Part shown: positions 17,871 to 31,500 of the stretch, piece after piece
Numbering within the stretch: position 1 is the first letter of the stretch
Layout of the letters: each line of letters starts with the position of its first letter
NCBI GenBank assembly: GCA_051294375.1
Contig: CM119271.1
Coordinates: 2,060,677 to 2,124,676 of the forward strand
Length of the DNA stretch: 64,000 nucleotides
Direction: 5' to 3'
Source: Paraspadella gotoi
Taxonomy: Eukaryota > Chaetognatha
The notes under the pieces: generated by a model
The model's database searches: none
The model's input: only the letters and a program-made list of their open reading frames with translations
What the model was told of the DNA's origin: nothing
Made by a program: the position numbers and the translations under genes

Positions 17871-19684
17871 TAATAATATTAATAATAATAAATATCAAAA
17901 CTTATAAAGTTTTTTAAATAATTTTCTTTTTTTAATGATGTAAAAGTACACATATCTATATTGCTTTCGGGCCGAAAGTCTTACCCAGAAATTACTCTAA
18001 ATCAATAACATTGTATAATAAATATTTCCCTCAGGCTAAATAGTTCAAGGCAACGAATTTCTTAGTGAAGGTGAAATTATACTTGATACTTAATAGTTTA
18101 GCCACTCTTTATATGTATTATTTGATACTTTGTCAAATTGAGCTGACTTTAAAGCTATGTGAAATTGTGAATGAAATAATATTTCGCTGCATACAATCGT
18201 GATTCCAAAAAACTGAACAGTAAATTGGCAGTACATTTAAATTTTTTATTTCATTTAAAAATATTTCAACCAATTTGCGTTTGATTGGTTTTCAACGAAA
18301 TAAAATACTATTACAATCTCATATTTGCTTGGCGCGGTGCTGCTTTCATCAGTAAAGAGTTATGAGTTCAGGTATCAGTCCGCATATCTAATATTAGGAT
18401 ATGCAATTTTTTATTTGTTATTCAGGAAGGGGGAACCTGAAAAATTCTGTAACAAAAAGAAAACTAGAAAATGAGGGGTTCAATTAACTAAAAGTAGAAA
18501 ATTATAAAAAAGAATGAAAGAATCAACTATGAACTAATGCGAAAGTGTGAGATAACAAAATCATGGTTATAGCGAATAAGTCGGTAACTCATTTCAAAAT
18601 AAGAGCTGAAAAATTATGTTCATTACGATCAATTTCATTACCATGTTTTAAACTCTCCAGAAAAAAAAAATCGTGCGTTTGAAGTTCATGAAAAAATTCG
18701 GCGACGACACCAAAAAACCGTCAAAAATGGCAGTTTTTTGTTTATTACAAATACTTATATGCTATGTATATACAAATTGAAAAATATTCCATAAAATTGG
18801 CACGTATCACGAGGAACATCAAAATGGAAAAGGGATCAAAAAAGGCCAATCATGTATATAATTATACTTAAATATACTACTAAAAATATACAGAAGCAAT
18901 TAAACACATACAAGATAAGTTAAAAAATCGATTTGTCTATTACAAAAAATATTAATGAGAGCGCTTTTAAAATATAAAAACAAAATACGCAAAAACATTG
19001 GTAACAAGAGATAATACTAACTCAATACAAAAATGTTCCGTCCTAAATTTAAAAAACAGCTGTCTAAATTTTAGACAAATTCAAAGAACTTTATAGTTAA
19101 AATGAAGTATTTTTAAAATATTTTATGTTATTTTACGTAAAAAAACTGAAAAATTATTAGGGAAAAGAAAACAATTCTTAACCTTAAAAAGACTAAATGT
19201 TACATCTTAATTTTTTTCTTTGAATTGCAATATCAAGCGGGCAGGAATGCATTGAGAACCATTGAGACATCCGAGCGGGTAAAATTTAGTTTAACATTAT
19301 CGTTACCTTATAAGCTCCACCCCACATAAAAACCATTTAGTTAAATACGAAACGAGTGCTGAGTTTAATCGTTGCGAACAAGTGATTGTGAAGGCAGATG
19401 ACGAACTAACACTACGACAACATTAAATCTGACACGATTCTCCAAAGAGGGGTCGGGTCTGGGTGTGAGGGGTTTAGAGAAAGTCTAAAAACAACAGAAA
19501 GAAACTGCGTATGACTAGGAAAGATAAAAGGAGAAAATAAGGCGTCGGAACCGGTAAAAAGGGCGTAACGGAAAAGAAGTGGGCCTCAACCGGATCCCAA
19601 ATCGTGTATCTACGTGCGTATCCTGTGCACACTACTGTGGATGAACACGTGACAATAATTCCTCGCGCGAGAAGCGACGGCGCG
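17871..19684. other. Convergent intergenic region (KY/hillarin and TBC1D12/14 3' flanks)
   Basis: AT-rich and without a supported gene. It contains the 3' flanks of two convergent genes; AATAAA-type signals occur near 18010-18025. No recognisable mobile element was found by eye. Confidence 0.55.
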
Positions 19685-22600
19685 TTAATCGTTACCCAAT
19701 TTTTTGTCGTCTCCTTGAAGGTGAAGAGAAGTCGTTGAGGAAAGGGAAAACTTCATGGATCCTCCAGCGAGGCCGCTCGAGAGGCCGGCGGTCATTACGC
19801 CGCTAAATCCCGACGCCGTGGAATAGAGGGAAGACGTTTCCGCCTTTAACAAAATAGCATCTTTCTGGGCGGAGATGAGTTGCGAAAAGTTTCTCTGCGA
19901 GGGAGTCAGCACCTTTTTTGAAAATAAAGATCGGGGTGGAAGTGGGAGAATAAACTTTAATTTAACTTGCAAATATATTTTTTGGAATAATTAATTTGCA
20001 ATATATAGCTAATTTGTACCAACGATGGATCTGATTGTCTCGCTCAATTATTATTATCTCCTTGTTTATTTGTGTTAATATAAAACCCCTCTAATTTCTC
20101 CGTAATAAACTATTTTAAACGATCGTATAAACTTATAAACTCACCATGCGAATTCCGTCGACGGCGCGAAAAAGTGCGTCGGGGTCGACCGACTCTGGCA
20201 ACTTGGAGAGAAACTGACCCAAGAGGATGAAGTCGAGAACGAGGAGGTCGTCTTCGAAGAGCGAGAGGATCCCCAGCGCAGCGCGGAAGAGAAACTCGTC
20301 TCCGTCGCGGAGGAACACATCCCACACGCGACACGCTACGTCCAGGGGAAGTGCCTGGGGTGGAAAGTGGGTTAAGTTATGAATGGGTAACATCACTCAT
20401 CAGTTTTTAAAAAGAAAACTTACCTTGCAGTAGAGCGTGAATATCCACTCGAGGAGGTACATTTCCGGCGTGAACGTCAACTCGGAAAAGTGATTCCAGA
20501 GAAGGGGGAGGTTTTCCTTGAAAAACTCGTCGTAGGTGGAAAAGTAAATCTTCATCAAGGGTTCGTCCATGCGGAAAAATGCCAACTGGAATGGAGAGAT
20601 AAACGTTTGAGCGGTGAAGAGAACGAAATGGTCGTCGAAAGTGGAAAGTCACCTGACAGGGTCGGTTTAGTAAGTTGGCGAAGGATATAAACGCCTCGGC
20701 GACGTCCATGTTGAGAAGGAGAAACGCTGGGGGAAAAAAATACATTAAAATAAATAAATCAATAACAATAAACATTTTTTTAAAAAATTTCAGCTGTATT
20801 ATGTAATTTAGTACGATCAATTCCAAATCTAGATTAAAATTTGAATTACCCGCCAGAAAAGACATCCCTTGGACGTATCCGACGTCGGGACGGTAAGTCG
20901 CGTAGGCGCCCAACAAGCTGTGCAGGATGTCGTAGTAGGGGCCGCCTTGTTGAAATATGCACAAGTGGGGAAAGGTTCTGGAAGTGAAAAGAAAAGCAGG
21001 GAAATATGGTTTAGATCTATCGTGACGCAAGTTTATCTTCAATTTGAACTTTTTATGACTCAAAGCGTCGAACCGAGAGACGTCGAGGCGGATCAAGTCG
21101 ACGGTTCCCTCCCGATCGAAGGGCGAAGCGAAGGAGGAAAGACCCGAGAGCGAAGATCCGTCGGGAGAGTCGGATCCATCTGGCGGAGAAAGGAAGAACG
21201 AGGGACAGGACGGCGAGACCTGAGAAAAAAAAAGTGTAATGGATTATTCGATACCTTACCCTTTCAGCATTCAAATCGTCTTACGTGAATTCCGGCGGGA
21301 GATTCGTCCAGGTTTTGACAGGAGCTGGACGTCACCAATGACGCCGAGGTAGATGGACGTTGCAGGTGAACGGCGGCGGCGACGACGGGACAGCATGACG
21401 GGGCGACGGGCGGGACGTCGGCTTCGTCGACGATCGCTTCGTTATCGGCGGGTAGGTTCGCTTCGAGCGGGTGGGGATTCCGCGGATGGGAAGGGGACGA
21501 GTTGGAGGAGACGGCCGCTGGTATCGACTGAGGAAAGAAGCAAGCGAGAAGTAGGAAACGTGAAATCTTCGGGTGATCCTTTATCGAACAAAAATACGAA
21601 ACGCGCTTGGATGGGGAAAAAAATCTCACCGTCTGACTCTGAGCCAAGGAGCGCGGAGTTCCGCCCGTGAGACTTTGGTGAAAGGCTTCTCGGTTCTCCC
21701 TCCGTTTCGCCTCGTGCATCGCCATCAGTTTTAAAGCGCGAAGAGCGCAGATTTCGTAGAGCTGACCCGTGATGTTCAAGTCGTTTCCTGGGGGGTGGAT
21801 GGGATGAATTAAATAATATTTATAAAAGTGATTGCTCTAGATGAGATGATGACGTTTAAAACCCAACCCACCGATGGCCAAGCGCCAGACTTTGCCGCGG
21901 ACGGCGGACGGGAGACCGTTCCACCACAAATCCCTCGTTCTTCTGAGGCCCTTCTCCCGATCCCAGTTGGGCAGAATCTCGATGAGCCAGATCTTGGACG
22001 CCTCCACCCGGGCGTCCTCAGCCTTGAGCCTCTCCGCCACCTGTTTCCGCTTGATCTTGGCCTCTTTCATCTCTCGCTTCTTGGCCTCTTGCACCATCTC
22101 CTCGTAAAGTTGTCGGTGTTTCTGTTCCTCCTCGAAAGACTTGGGCGGAAGGTTCGCCGGACGCGGCTGAGGAAAAATAGAGTAGGTTGGTGATAAAAAA
22201 CGTTCCTGAAATTTCTCGAATTTCATTATTTCATAACAATCGTTATCGATGTATCAATGACACAGAGAAGTCAAACACACAATGAGTTAATAAACTAGAC
22301 TATGAGAGGTATTTACCAACATAGCCTGTCCAAAGTCGGGGGCAATAAAGCTAGTTCATTGATTGAATGAACAATTCATTCGGTTAAATCACCTGAAGAA
22401 TAAGCGCCGTCGTGGAACTCGGGACGACCTCTTCTCCGGTCAACGAGGACGTGGATCCGATGACGGAATCTCTCAACGACCCCAGGACCTTTTTGGGCGA
22501 GGCAATCGTAATGGCCGCCGGCGAGAGGGGCGGCGCCGACGCCGCCACCGTCGACTCTTCCTTCCCTTCATCCTTGGATCGTGGGGAATCGCTAGGGGTC

Positions 22601-25132
22601 GAGTCGGATTCCGAAGTTGGGGGCGTATAACTGAGCGGCGACGCTGCTCTGGAGGAAGTGATACTGCGCGGAAGCAGCCGCCAACCGGAGTGCTGCTGCT
22701 GCTGCGTCGACGGGGACTGCTTTGGTTGATCGGGTTGGGAATTATGCTGCGGCAAGTGTCTAGATTGAAGCGGGGGCTTTTTGCGCGAGAAGAAACCTCG
22801 GGATAGGAATCCTGTGATGCGGGGCGAGACGAGGTTGAAGAGAAAAATAAAGGCTTTTTGGTTAATTTTAGGACGAATATAGTTTTCTTTACCAGTGATT
22901 CCAGTCTTTTTGGTGTGACCAGAAGAGGAAGACACGGCGGGGCCGGCGCCATCCTCGCAAGAGTCTTTGTTAGCACCGGAAGTGAGCGTGAGTTCGAACG
23001 AGGCCTCGACGGCGTCGTTCGAAGATTCCCGCGGAGGAAGACGAGCGTCGCTTTCGTCTCGGCGTTCCGGGACGGCGGCGACGAAGATGTCGATCGGGGG
23101 CGCCGGCGAGACGGCGTGCGTCATGGTGGGCGTGGAGGACGGCGTCAACGACGGCGTCGCAAGCGGCGCCTGATCCAACGAATTTCGAAGCGATGAAAAG
23201 TTGGAATCGTCCGTTTGAAACGCCGAATCGGTGTCCGACCTTGAAAAATGAAAGGTTTTACGCACTTAAAAATTTTTATATGTGGGGTAAAAATCAATAA
23301 TTTCTTTTAATAATGGCCAAACCAAATACCTCAATGGTACAATGACTAAATGTTTTAATGTTACAATGATCAAGACATTACATTTTATTACAATATAGAG
23401 AGGGAACTCGCCTATTCTCGGTGTCATTTCCGAAAGCGTCGCCCGCGAGGTTGAAGACCGCAGATTCGCCGGAGACGGAACTGAAGCAAGAGCTCACTGA
23501 CGACGCCTCGTTGTCGGTCATCGTGCGGCCAGGCTGCTGCTGCTGCTGCTGCGAGAGATGGCGCTGCGAGTGAGGCGAAGGACGCGGCGCTAAAAGTTGC
23601 TGCTTTGGAAGTTGTTGTTGCTGTGGTTCAGGTGATTGTTGTTGCTGCGAGTCCGGGAGGGAACGAACGGAATGAGAGACGAACGAACGAGGAGCGACAT
23701 CCCTCGAAAAGCCTGTTTAAAGAGAAATACGAGAATTTTATTTTTTTTTAATTTGTCGGATTATTGAACGAAAACAAAAGCACAAAAATAAAGAAGGGTA
23801 CTACTAGTAATAATTTTTTTTTTTTATTAGAAGAGAGCGAGAATGGTCCCCCAGGGTCACGTGACGAAAATGCACAAAAGAAAAAAAAAAGATTTTGAAG
23901 TATCTCTTTGATAGTTTTCCTTTCGCTTGATCTCTTGAAAAATAATACAAAGATGCAAATCGAATCTTAAAAAGGATTTTATAACGTGACCAGCGATTCG
24001 ACATTGAAAACAAACCGCTCCAGAATACATAAACCGCAAAAATTACGCCTTAAAACTCACCTGGCATTTTCTCCATCTCCGAAACCACTTCGTCTTCCGA
24101 ACCCCTAGGGCATCCTCCTCCTCTTCCACTTCCTCCTCCTTCGATCTTCGCAGGGGAATCGCATTCTCGTTCCGACGGACTCTTTTCCCACGAACCCTCT
24201 TCCTCTTCTTCAGCCTCCTCCTCCTCCTCCAAACATTTACGGTTCGACGACGACGGTGATGACTCATCGGTTCCGACGGTTCTTCCCGATTCATCCTCGT
24301 TTCCTTCATCGTCTCCTTTCCTATTCGAGGGGAGGATTCCGAAGTCGGAATCTTCCGACGGCCGAGAGAGGTCGCTTTCCGGCGACGAACCCGGTGGAGC
24401 CAATTCCGACGCGCCGAAACACTCCGGCGCGGCGTCAAAGTTGGTATCACAGGCGGCGTTATGAGCGGTACGAAGCGATTCGTCCGCGGGTTGACTAGCG
24501 TGAGAGTTCATTTGCGATTGTTGTTGCTGTTGCTGCTGGTTTTGTTGTTGTTGTTGTTTTTCCGGCTGTTTTTGAGGCAGAAGCTGGAGTTGTTTCGAGA
24601 CGGGGTTGTAACAGAGCTGGATGGATTCCAAAACGCGCGTCATGTTGTTCTGCCCTTCGGCGTAAGAGACGGCCACGCCGAGGCCCTCGTTGAAGACGGC
24701 CCGAGGTTTGCCCGGCGGCGAACACGGCCAAGACGAGGGCTCCGCCGCGCCGCAACGATGCGCATCTTCCAGTGACGCTCGACACGATTCGCCGGCGTCG
24801 GCGACCGACCCTTTGCACGCAAGATGCTTACCGACGGCGCCGAGCGACGGCGGCCACGAGAGAGAGCGCGCCTCGGCGCTGGCGGCGGCTCGACCGACGC
24901 GGCCAGAAACGAGAAGTGAGGGGCGCGAGTCGTCGATCTTGGCGAAGGCGCTTAGCGGAGGTGGCGCCGCCGAATCCGTCGAAGCCGCGGCCTCTAATGA
25001 CGCTTTTCCGACGCGGAAGAAAGTCTCGTCGTCGACGATCCGAGTCTCCAGTTTCGATGATTCGGCGGTTTTCGGTCGTCGTCGGCCTCGTGTCTCCGAC
25101 GCGGAGTTGGCGCGACGAAACGACAACGACAT
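19685..25132 (-). CDS. TBC1D12/14: TBC1D12/TBC1D14-type Rab GTPase-activating protein
   Basis: Predicted Rab GAP of the endosome/autophagy group. Thirteen exons (5' to 3'): 25132-24061, 23712-23412, 23239-22893, 22811-22393, 22166-21872, 21787-21630, 21527-21285, 21219-21074, 20977-20850, 20726-20653, 20585-20424, 20354-20145 and 19912-19685, giving 1260 residues. The first ~700 residues are disordered, with Gln runs and acidic patches. A basic coiled-coil-like segment ([23 protein letters not shown]) and [20 protein letters not shown] open the TBC domain. The Arg-finger motif is [24 protein letters not shown] and the Gln-finger motif is [16 protein letters not shown], so the domain should be catalytically competent. 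[13 protein letters not shown] is typical of TBC1D12/14. A second disordered block interrupts the domain. The intron after exon 2 uses a GC donor. Start: the first in-frame ATG, giving [10 protein letters not shown]. Confidence 0.9.
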
Positions 25133-25578
25133 TCTCGCCACATCGACGACGACGAGGATCGACCTTTAGAGACTTTTTTCTTCTTTTTTTTCAAGTCGAC
25201 ATTTTTTTAATTTTTTCTCGTTTTTGAACGGTGAGCGCGAGATTTGGGGGATCAAGGGAAATAAAATTTCGGCCTTAAAATTATAAAAATACATTTAACA
25301 AAATAAGCATGCGCTAAAAGCGGCAAAATGTATGTGAATACATTTTTTGGTGAAAAAATGAAAATAGATAATCGAGAAAATTAGTTTTAATTTAAGAATA
25401 ATAACGTAATTTCAATGCACGATTTAATGAATAAACTAGAAGAATGGCAACAAAACAGTTTTCATCACGAAAACCCCTCTTAAATTATAATCCTCATCTA
25501 TCCCCTTCTTCCTATACTGTGGGCAACATTGTGGTCGACCGTGCCGCCGTGTGGTTAACTGACATTGTGGTTCATACG
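25133..25578. other. Intergenic gap between TBC1D12/14 and zinc-finger gene
   Basis: Short AT-rich spacer that should hold the TBC1D12/14 promoter and the zinc-finger 3' UTR. No element recognised. Confidence 0.5.
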
Positions 25579-27056
25579 TTAGAGGGTCTCGTGCTTCTCA
25601 AGCCCGGCCGGCGTCCGCCGGCATCGCCCACAACAATCACCCTCTAACACCGGCTCCCGCCCGAGGCTCGACTTGGCCACCCTCTTTAAGTGCTTCAGTC
25701 CCGATTGATGCTGGGTCAATTGCGTCAACGACGTCATGGTGACGCGGCAGACGTCACAACGGAAGGCGGGCACGGTGGGACGGAATTTGACGGGCGGAGG
25801 ACGAGGAATCGAGGGGCAGTAATCCCGAGGGCGGGAGTCTGTGGGATCTAGTCGTGATTCCGGGGATCGACGGGAGGGATCGAGGGCACGGACGACGGTG
25901 ACTTGAGAACCGGCGCCGCCTGAGGGGTTGGGAGATGTGGGGGAGAATTACGGTAAGAGCTTTGAAGAGGGAGGTGTCGCGGGAGTGTTAAGTTTGATAA
26001 ACTAGAAATTTGACAGATTTAAGAGAGGATTTCGATGTGCGATGGAATCGTTGTACCATTTCCATTTGCCTGTGGATGGTAGGCCGTGGTGGGAGCCATT
26101 TTGAAACCAACCGTTTCTGACAGTTGGCGCCACACAACTTCATATCAAGTCTACTGATTTATCACCTCAGAGAACTCGGGATATAAAACATACTCAATTC
26201 CCTCCCAACCTGGTCTAGTGACGTCAGCGGAAGCGGCCTCCAGCGTCTCGTCGAGCTTAACGGCGCCCTCTTTGAGCGCCTCTAACTTCTTTCGATGCTT
26301 CTTTCCGCCAAAGTGAGTCTGCGCCACTTGGGCGCTCGGCATCGTCACGCTGCAAAGGTCACAACGAAGTTTTCCGTTTTCTCCGCGAGGAGCGTTGGCG
26401 TCGATCAACCGCCTTACCAAGATGTCTAACATTTTGTAAAAGGGAATAATGGTAAATATTAAAATTATAATCGGTATTTATTGGGCGTTAATCTTCTACA
26501 AAACTTTAAATTGAGCAGACCTGCCGGAACGGGAGAAACGTCGACGTCGCCGAGCTCTTCCTCGGCGGAGGACCGAATGAGTTCGTCGGAGCCTCGAAGA
26601 GCCACCTTCAAACGTTTAGCGTGACTCTTTCCTAAAATTATTTTAGGGATCAAATAATAACAGTTTGAAACAAGAGCTTCGGAAGGAGGATAGTAATATT
26701 AGTTTGAATAGCCCACCCGCGAAGTGTTGCTCCATCTGCAGAGAGGCGTTGAGAGAGATCTTGCAAATGTCACACCATTGAGTCGGCGTCGACGCCGGCT
26801 GATCCCATTTTTTGACGTTCTGTATTCCGCCGCGTCTTTTCTTGACTCCCACCTTCTCTACTAATACTTCAGATTTATCGGTACAAAAGGATTTAAATCC
26901 TGACAAAAGCGACGACGATTTTTTGACGAGGGGCAGTGGATGCGTGGGAGGAGCGAGAGGAGCAAGCGGCAGGGAGCGGGAAGAGGCGAGGGGAGCGGCA
27001 AGCGTCGCGGCGAAAGAGTCAAGGAATCGAGCGGCGAGAGTTTCCGCCGTCGCCAT
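25579..27056 (-). CDS. U1/JAZ-type (ZMAT/ZNF346-like) C2H2 zinc-finger protein
   Basis: Predicted double-stranded RNA or nucleic-acid binding protein. Four exons, 27056-26717, 26631-26521, 26425-26210 and 25919-25579, give 335 residues starting MATAETLAARF. Three C2H2 fingers with the long His spacing of the U1/matrin type are visible: CDICKISLNASLQMEQHFAGKSH (split by the first intron), CDLCSVTMPSAQVAQTHFGGKKH, and CDVCRVTMTSLTQLTQHQSGLKH. After finger 3 a short Cys-rich tail (GDCCGRCRR) ends the protein. The N-terminus is Ala/Leu/Pro-rich. The donor of exon 3 was chosen at 26210 because only that phase continues into the last exon. Exact orthology (ZMAT3, ZNF346 or ZNF385 group) is not resolved. 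Confidence 0.75.
26020..26160 (-). mobile_element. Ty3/Gypsy integrase fragment (fossil)
   Basis: Minus-strand frames across this stretch give a short integrase-core signature ending TTAYHPQANG and, after a one-base frame break, a segment resembling the region that normally follows it in Ty3/Gypsy integrases. The fragment is short and broken and lies in the third intron of the zinc-finger gene, on the same strand. Confidence 0.65.
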
Positions 27057-28551
27057 ACTGTAGATGATCATAATATTTAAAAGATATCGCAGTAATGAAA
27101 ATACTAAGGCACCAATATATAAAAAATATATAAAAACAGTCAATTTTCCTTTTAATAACTTAATAACAAGTCAATCAAAAAAAATGAGCTATAGTAATCA
27201 AACCTAAACAATCAGGTAAAAGGTTGTAAAATCAGTTTTTTATTTAGTCGATGAGTTTAACGAACCAACAATACTAGCAAATATTGTAATAGTATCACAG
27301 TCAGAAAACATTAAAAAAAGATAGCGCTAATATATTGGAAGCTGGACGGCTGATTTGAATATAAAACCATAAGTAGTGTAGTCTGGTGATTTTTTATTTT
27401 TATTAAGAAAATTTTTTTTCACGTGCTGTCATGTAACAGACATCGTTAGCTTTCGTATGATACCTCACATGATGCATTAAAATTATTTTATGATAGCATT
27501 ATGACATAAAATAAAAAAAAATTGTGATAATTTTTTTCTGCCAGGCCTCGTAGACACAGCTAAATCTTAAAATTTTAAAATCTGATAATACAGTCTTTTA
27601 GCCCTATGTCAGTAGTTTTTAAATCAGGGGAACAAAGTTTAAACTCCTAAATTATCATATTTAAATCATATGTTTTTTAAGGTTCCTACATGAATTTTTT
27701 AAATTTTTTTGTTTTCAACAAAATGATAATCATTATCCTTAGTAATTATATAAACATTTGAGGTATAGAAAATTTTTGTTTATATCAGAAATATAATTAA
27801 ATTTTTTCTCTTTCAGAATCTATATTTATTTATTTTTTAAAATGTGGCCAAGTGTGTTTAATTTAATTTCAAAAGTTGTTATACTTTTGACTAAGATTCC
27901 GATCAAGAATTTTAAAAAATCCTTTGAAACATTTAAAAAAAAATTATATGGAAAAGATGCCCCATAATTATGGCTTTAATATGATACCAGTCTCATCGTT
28001 CTATCATTTTTGGTTCAAAAGATATCAAAGAAAATCAATTTTTTTATTACCAATTGACTCGGCCGAAGCTAAAAATTTAGGTGGAACCAAACCAAACAAC
28101 TTGCTTTCAAGTCATATCGCGTCTATGCGCGTCTACATAGGTCAATTTTAAAAACAGATTTGGAATCCTCAAACGCATATTTACTAGTAACCTAACGACA
28201 TCAAGTGACGGAAGTATGGTTCTCTTATTATATAAAAAAGAAAAATTAATTCTAATATATTAAGTTAATATCTATCGATTTCAATGAAAAAAAAGGCACT
28301 AGATATAGTGCATGTGATTGAACAATGTTTTCGCAATAATAATTTTATCAATTTTATGTATTTTGTAAGTATTTTAAGTATTTTTATTCAGTGAGTAAAA
28401 TAACAACTTTTTTATTCGCTAATTTTTATCTCGGACGCTTAACGCCAGACGTCCCTACCATAAGGCCAATTTAATAGATTAAACCAAAATTATTATTAAA
28501 AATACGCTCATGGCGAAATGTCGTCTTCTCCAAAACATCTTTATTCTTTAA
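27057..28551. other. AT-rich intergenic region
   Basis: No coding frame, repeat array or element terminus is supported. It separates the zinc-finger gene from the 3' end of RIG-I-like gene A. Confidence 0.55.
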
Positions 28552-31500
28552 TCAAAAGGAAAACATGTTGTCATCATCATCATCATCATCGAAATCATCG
28601 TAAACGTCGAATTGGAAAGACTCGCATTTAATTTTAAAGGGGGCGTTTTTCCAGGAAAACTTATACGGCGGCTGCGGTTTACGAGTCTTTCGGTCCGCGT
28701 ATTTCACCGACTCGGCCTTCAACGTGATTTGGGGTCCGCGGTAAGAAGTTCCCCTGCGAAAGGTGATCTCGACGCCGATCTTGTTATCGATGCAATGACC
28801 GCACAATATCCTTGGGTGTGAGAGTAAAACCGAAACTGTGAGAGTGAAACAAAAACGTAAATGATCGCAAAAGAGTCCATTTCATCCCCTTACTGATTTA
28901 ATCTATCCACTTCTCCGCCGTGGTCGCGGAAATTCGTCAGGTCTCTTCGCGCGATCCTATCCTCGACGCTGTGGTCAGTAACCAAATGATGGTTGGTTTC
29001 TTTGATCTTGACAATTTTATCGGCCGGGCAGATGAGCTTAAAGCATTTGGCGCAAACGATATCGTAATCCACCGCCATTTCCACATACTTTTTCCGATTC
29101 TCGCGCTCGGCTCTTTTCGTCTTGTAAATTTTATCTTGGGTCGCGCGGATTTTTTTCGTCCAGCGAGCCGGGTCCTCTCTGAACACTTGAGCGTAGCGAT
29201 CCAAGGCGTCGTTCATAGCTTTAATGAGGTTTTTATTCCGGATTTCGCGCTGATGCTCCGGTGAATCTGAAAACGGGCGACAAATCTTCAGAGTAAGAAG
29301 AGAGCTCGACTAAGAACGACGCTCTCGTCTAACATCTTAGCTCACCGCCAATGACTATGAGGTAACACTGCGAGCCTTCCTTTCTCGCTCTGCCGACGGC
29401 CTGCGTCGCACCGATCTCGTTACTGACGAAGTGATATCGAATGACGACGTTGCACTGCGGGATGTCGATTCCTTCCTGAGCAATATCCGTCGCGACCAGG
29501 AGATTGTCGTAGCCGTTTCGAAAGCGATTCAAATTTTTTTCCACCTCGAGGTCGGACATCTCGTCTTGACCGACAAGGCGGACGGGACGGATGACTGAAA
29601 TTTCGAGAATGTGTAAACAAAGCTATTATCCAATACAGAAGGCTTCATATTATAAAATGTAGTACCCTTTTTTGTGACCAGAATCTGTTCCCACCAAACT
29701 ACCCAATCGAATTTAATGATATTTTACATTTAGAGTGCTAATGACTAATGACGCAGTCCCTGAGAAAAAAAACCAAAAAAACCCGATGTTGCGATAGCAA
29801 AATGATAACATGCACGAATGCGATGCTAAATTTTACGAGTTCAATCCTAATTCAATTTTTTTTTCTAATAAAGTGAGAGAGAGAGAGAGAAAAAAAGAAA
29901 GAAATCAAAAGGCAGCAGCAGAAGCAGCAGGAGAAAAGAGAGAGCCCTTGCAGAGCCAGCTGCATACTCGTTTTTTTCCCTACGAATCAGTGACTAGGGA
30001 AAAGAGAGAGGGAGAGAGACATATAATTAAAAGAGAAAAGAGAGAGAGAAAGAAATATAAAAATAAAAGAGAAAATTTGTTTGTTTTGATAAAAAGTAAA
30101 CAAAACATATTTAATAACTGTCCTGACTCAATTTTAAGCACATCGATGATGAGAAGCTGTATATAAATTTTCAGCTTCATAAACCCAAATTTAATCATAA
30201 AAAAGCGATCTATAATTTGGAACGCCGCCGACGACAACGACGCTAAGCGATTGCGACGATAAAAATCCATTCGTATGATACATACCCTTGGATAGGGCCT
30301 CATCGGACTTGATGATATCGATGGCGGCCACGGTGGAAAACTTATGTTGAACTAACAAAATCCCCCGCGCGTCGGGCGAAGAAAAGAGATTCAATAATTT
30401 TTCTTTGAGCTTATCGAGAATTGGATTCGCTTTCTCATCGACGTCCACGGAGAACTTTTCTAAATCCTTCACCCTCTGTAGATTAATTGATTGATTGATT
30501 GATTGATTTACGGACGATATGAATCCGCGGCTAAAAACTCCCCTTCCCCAAAACTCACCTCCCGCCAGAGATTTTTAACTTGATTGATAAACTTCATTTC
30601 GGATTCGTCCTCGAGCGCGAGAAACGGAAGACGCTCGTTTGTGTTAAGAAAGGTGACAACGTCCCGACAACGGAGAATTTTGAGAAAAGAAAACGCCTAG
30701 GGAAATAGATGATTTCTCCTAAATATACTAGATATACTACTACTATCCCTCCAAGACATTTGAAAGACTCACCTTGCTAAACTCTTTCAAATATCCCGCA
30801 GCCACGTTCCTCTCCTTATCGTTCTCCTCGCACTCTCTCATGATTTTATCGATTTTCGTCAAAGCCTCTTGCTCCCCGAGCGTCATGTCCCGCAAGTCGA
30901 TGGGCTTGTCGAGGAAACCAACGGCGTCTTTGACGAATCGAAAGAGGAAATCGGAGAAGCCCGAATCGAACCTTCTCCTCACCGGGAGAATCTCCTCCTT
31001 GCTCGGATCTGGACATTGTCGTCTCAGATCGTTGACTTCCGCCTGGGTTCGGGGAAATCGGACCTCAGAAGAGTCCAGGCTAGCGCACATGTCGCCCAAC
31101 TGTTTAAGGGCCTGCTTGGTAAGATCGCTTGGTTTGTTCGATTTGGTTTTTTCTCCTATAAAAAAAAAAAACAAAAAGAAAATTTTTGATTATCCTCATG
31201 ACTATTTCGATGAAGGCAATTCTCGACAGGAAGAAATTACCTGCACCCAAGGAAGCAGACAAACCGATTATTTGGGGAAGGCCTCCGTTGCTCGGTTGGT
31301 ATACAAAATCTTTAGCCTATACCCATATGTATGTAAGGATATATTAATGCTTGGTAAGAATTGGCAAACAGCACATCAGATTACCTCTTCAGTCGGTTCA
31401 AACTTAGTTATTATATATTGTTGCATGACTTTATTATTAGGGTGTTTTCCGGATGTATGATGGCATTCATCCATAATAATCAAAGATACTTGATCCAATT

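Noticed and set aside
18300-18352. Minus-strand CTGATGA in the intergenic region, second hammerhead-like hit
   Set aside because: No stem II closing into GAAA within a plausible distance.
26166-26209. Longer exon 3 of the zinc-finger gene, using a donor at about 26166
   Set aside because: That donor ends in a phase that puts a stop early in the last exon; the donor after 26210 keeps the third zinc finger in frame.
29810-30166. 118-codon Lys/Glu/Arg-rich frame
   Set aside because: It is produced by GA-rich low-complexity sequence inside an intron of RIG-I-like gene A.
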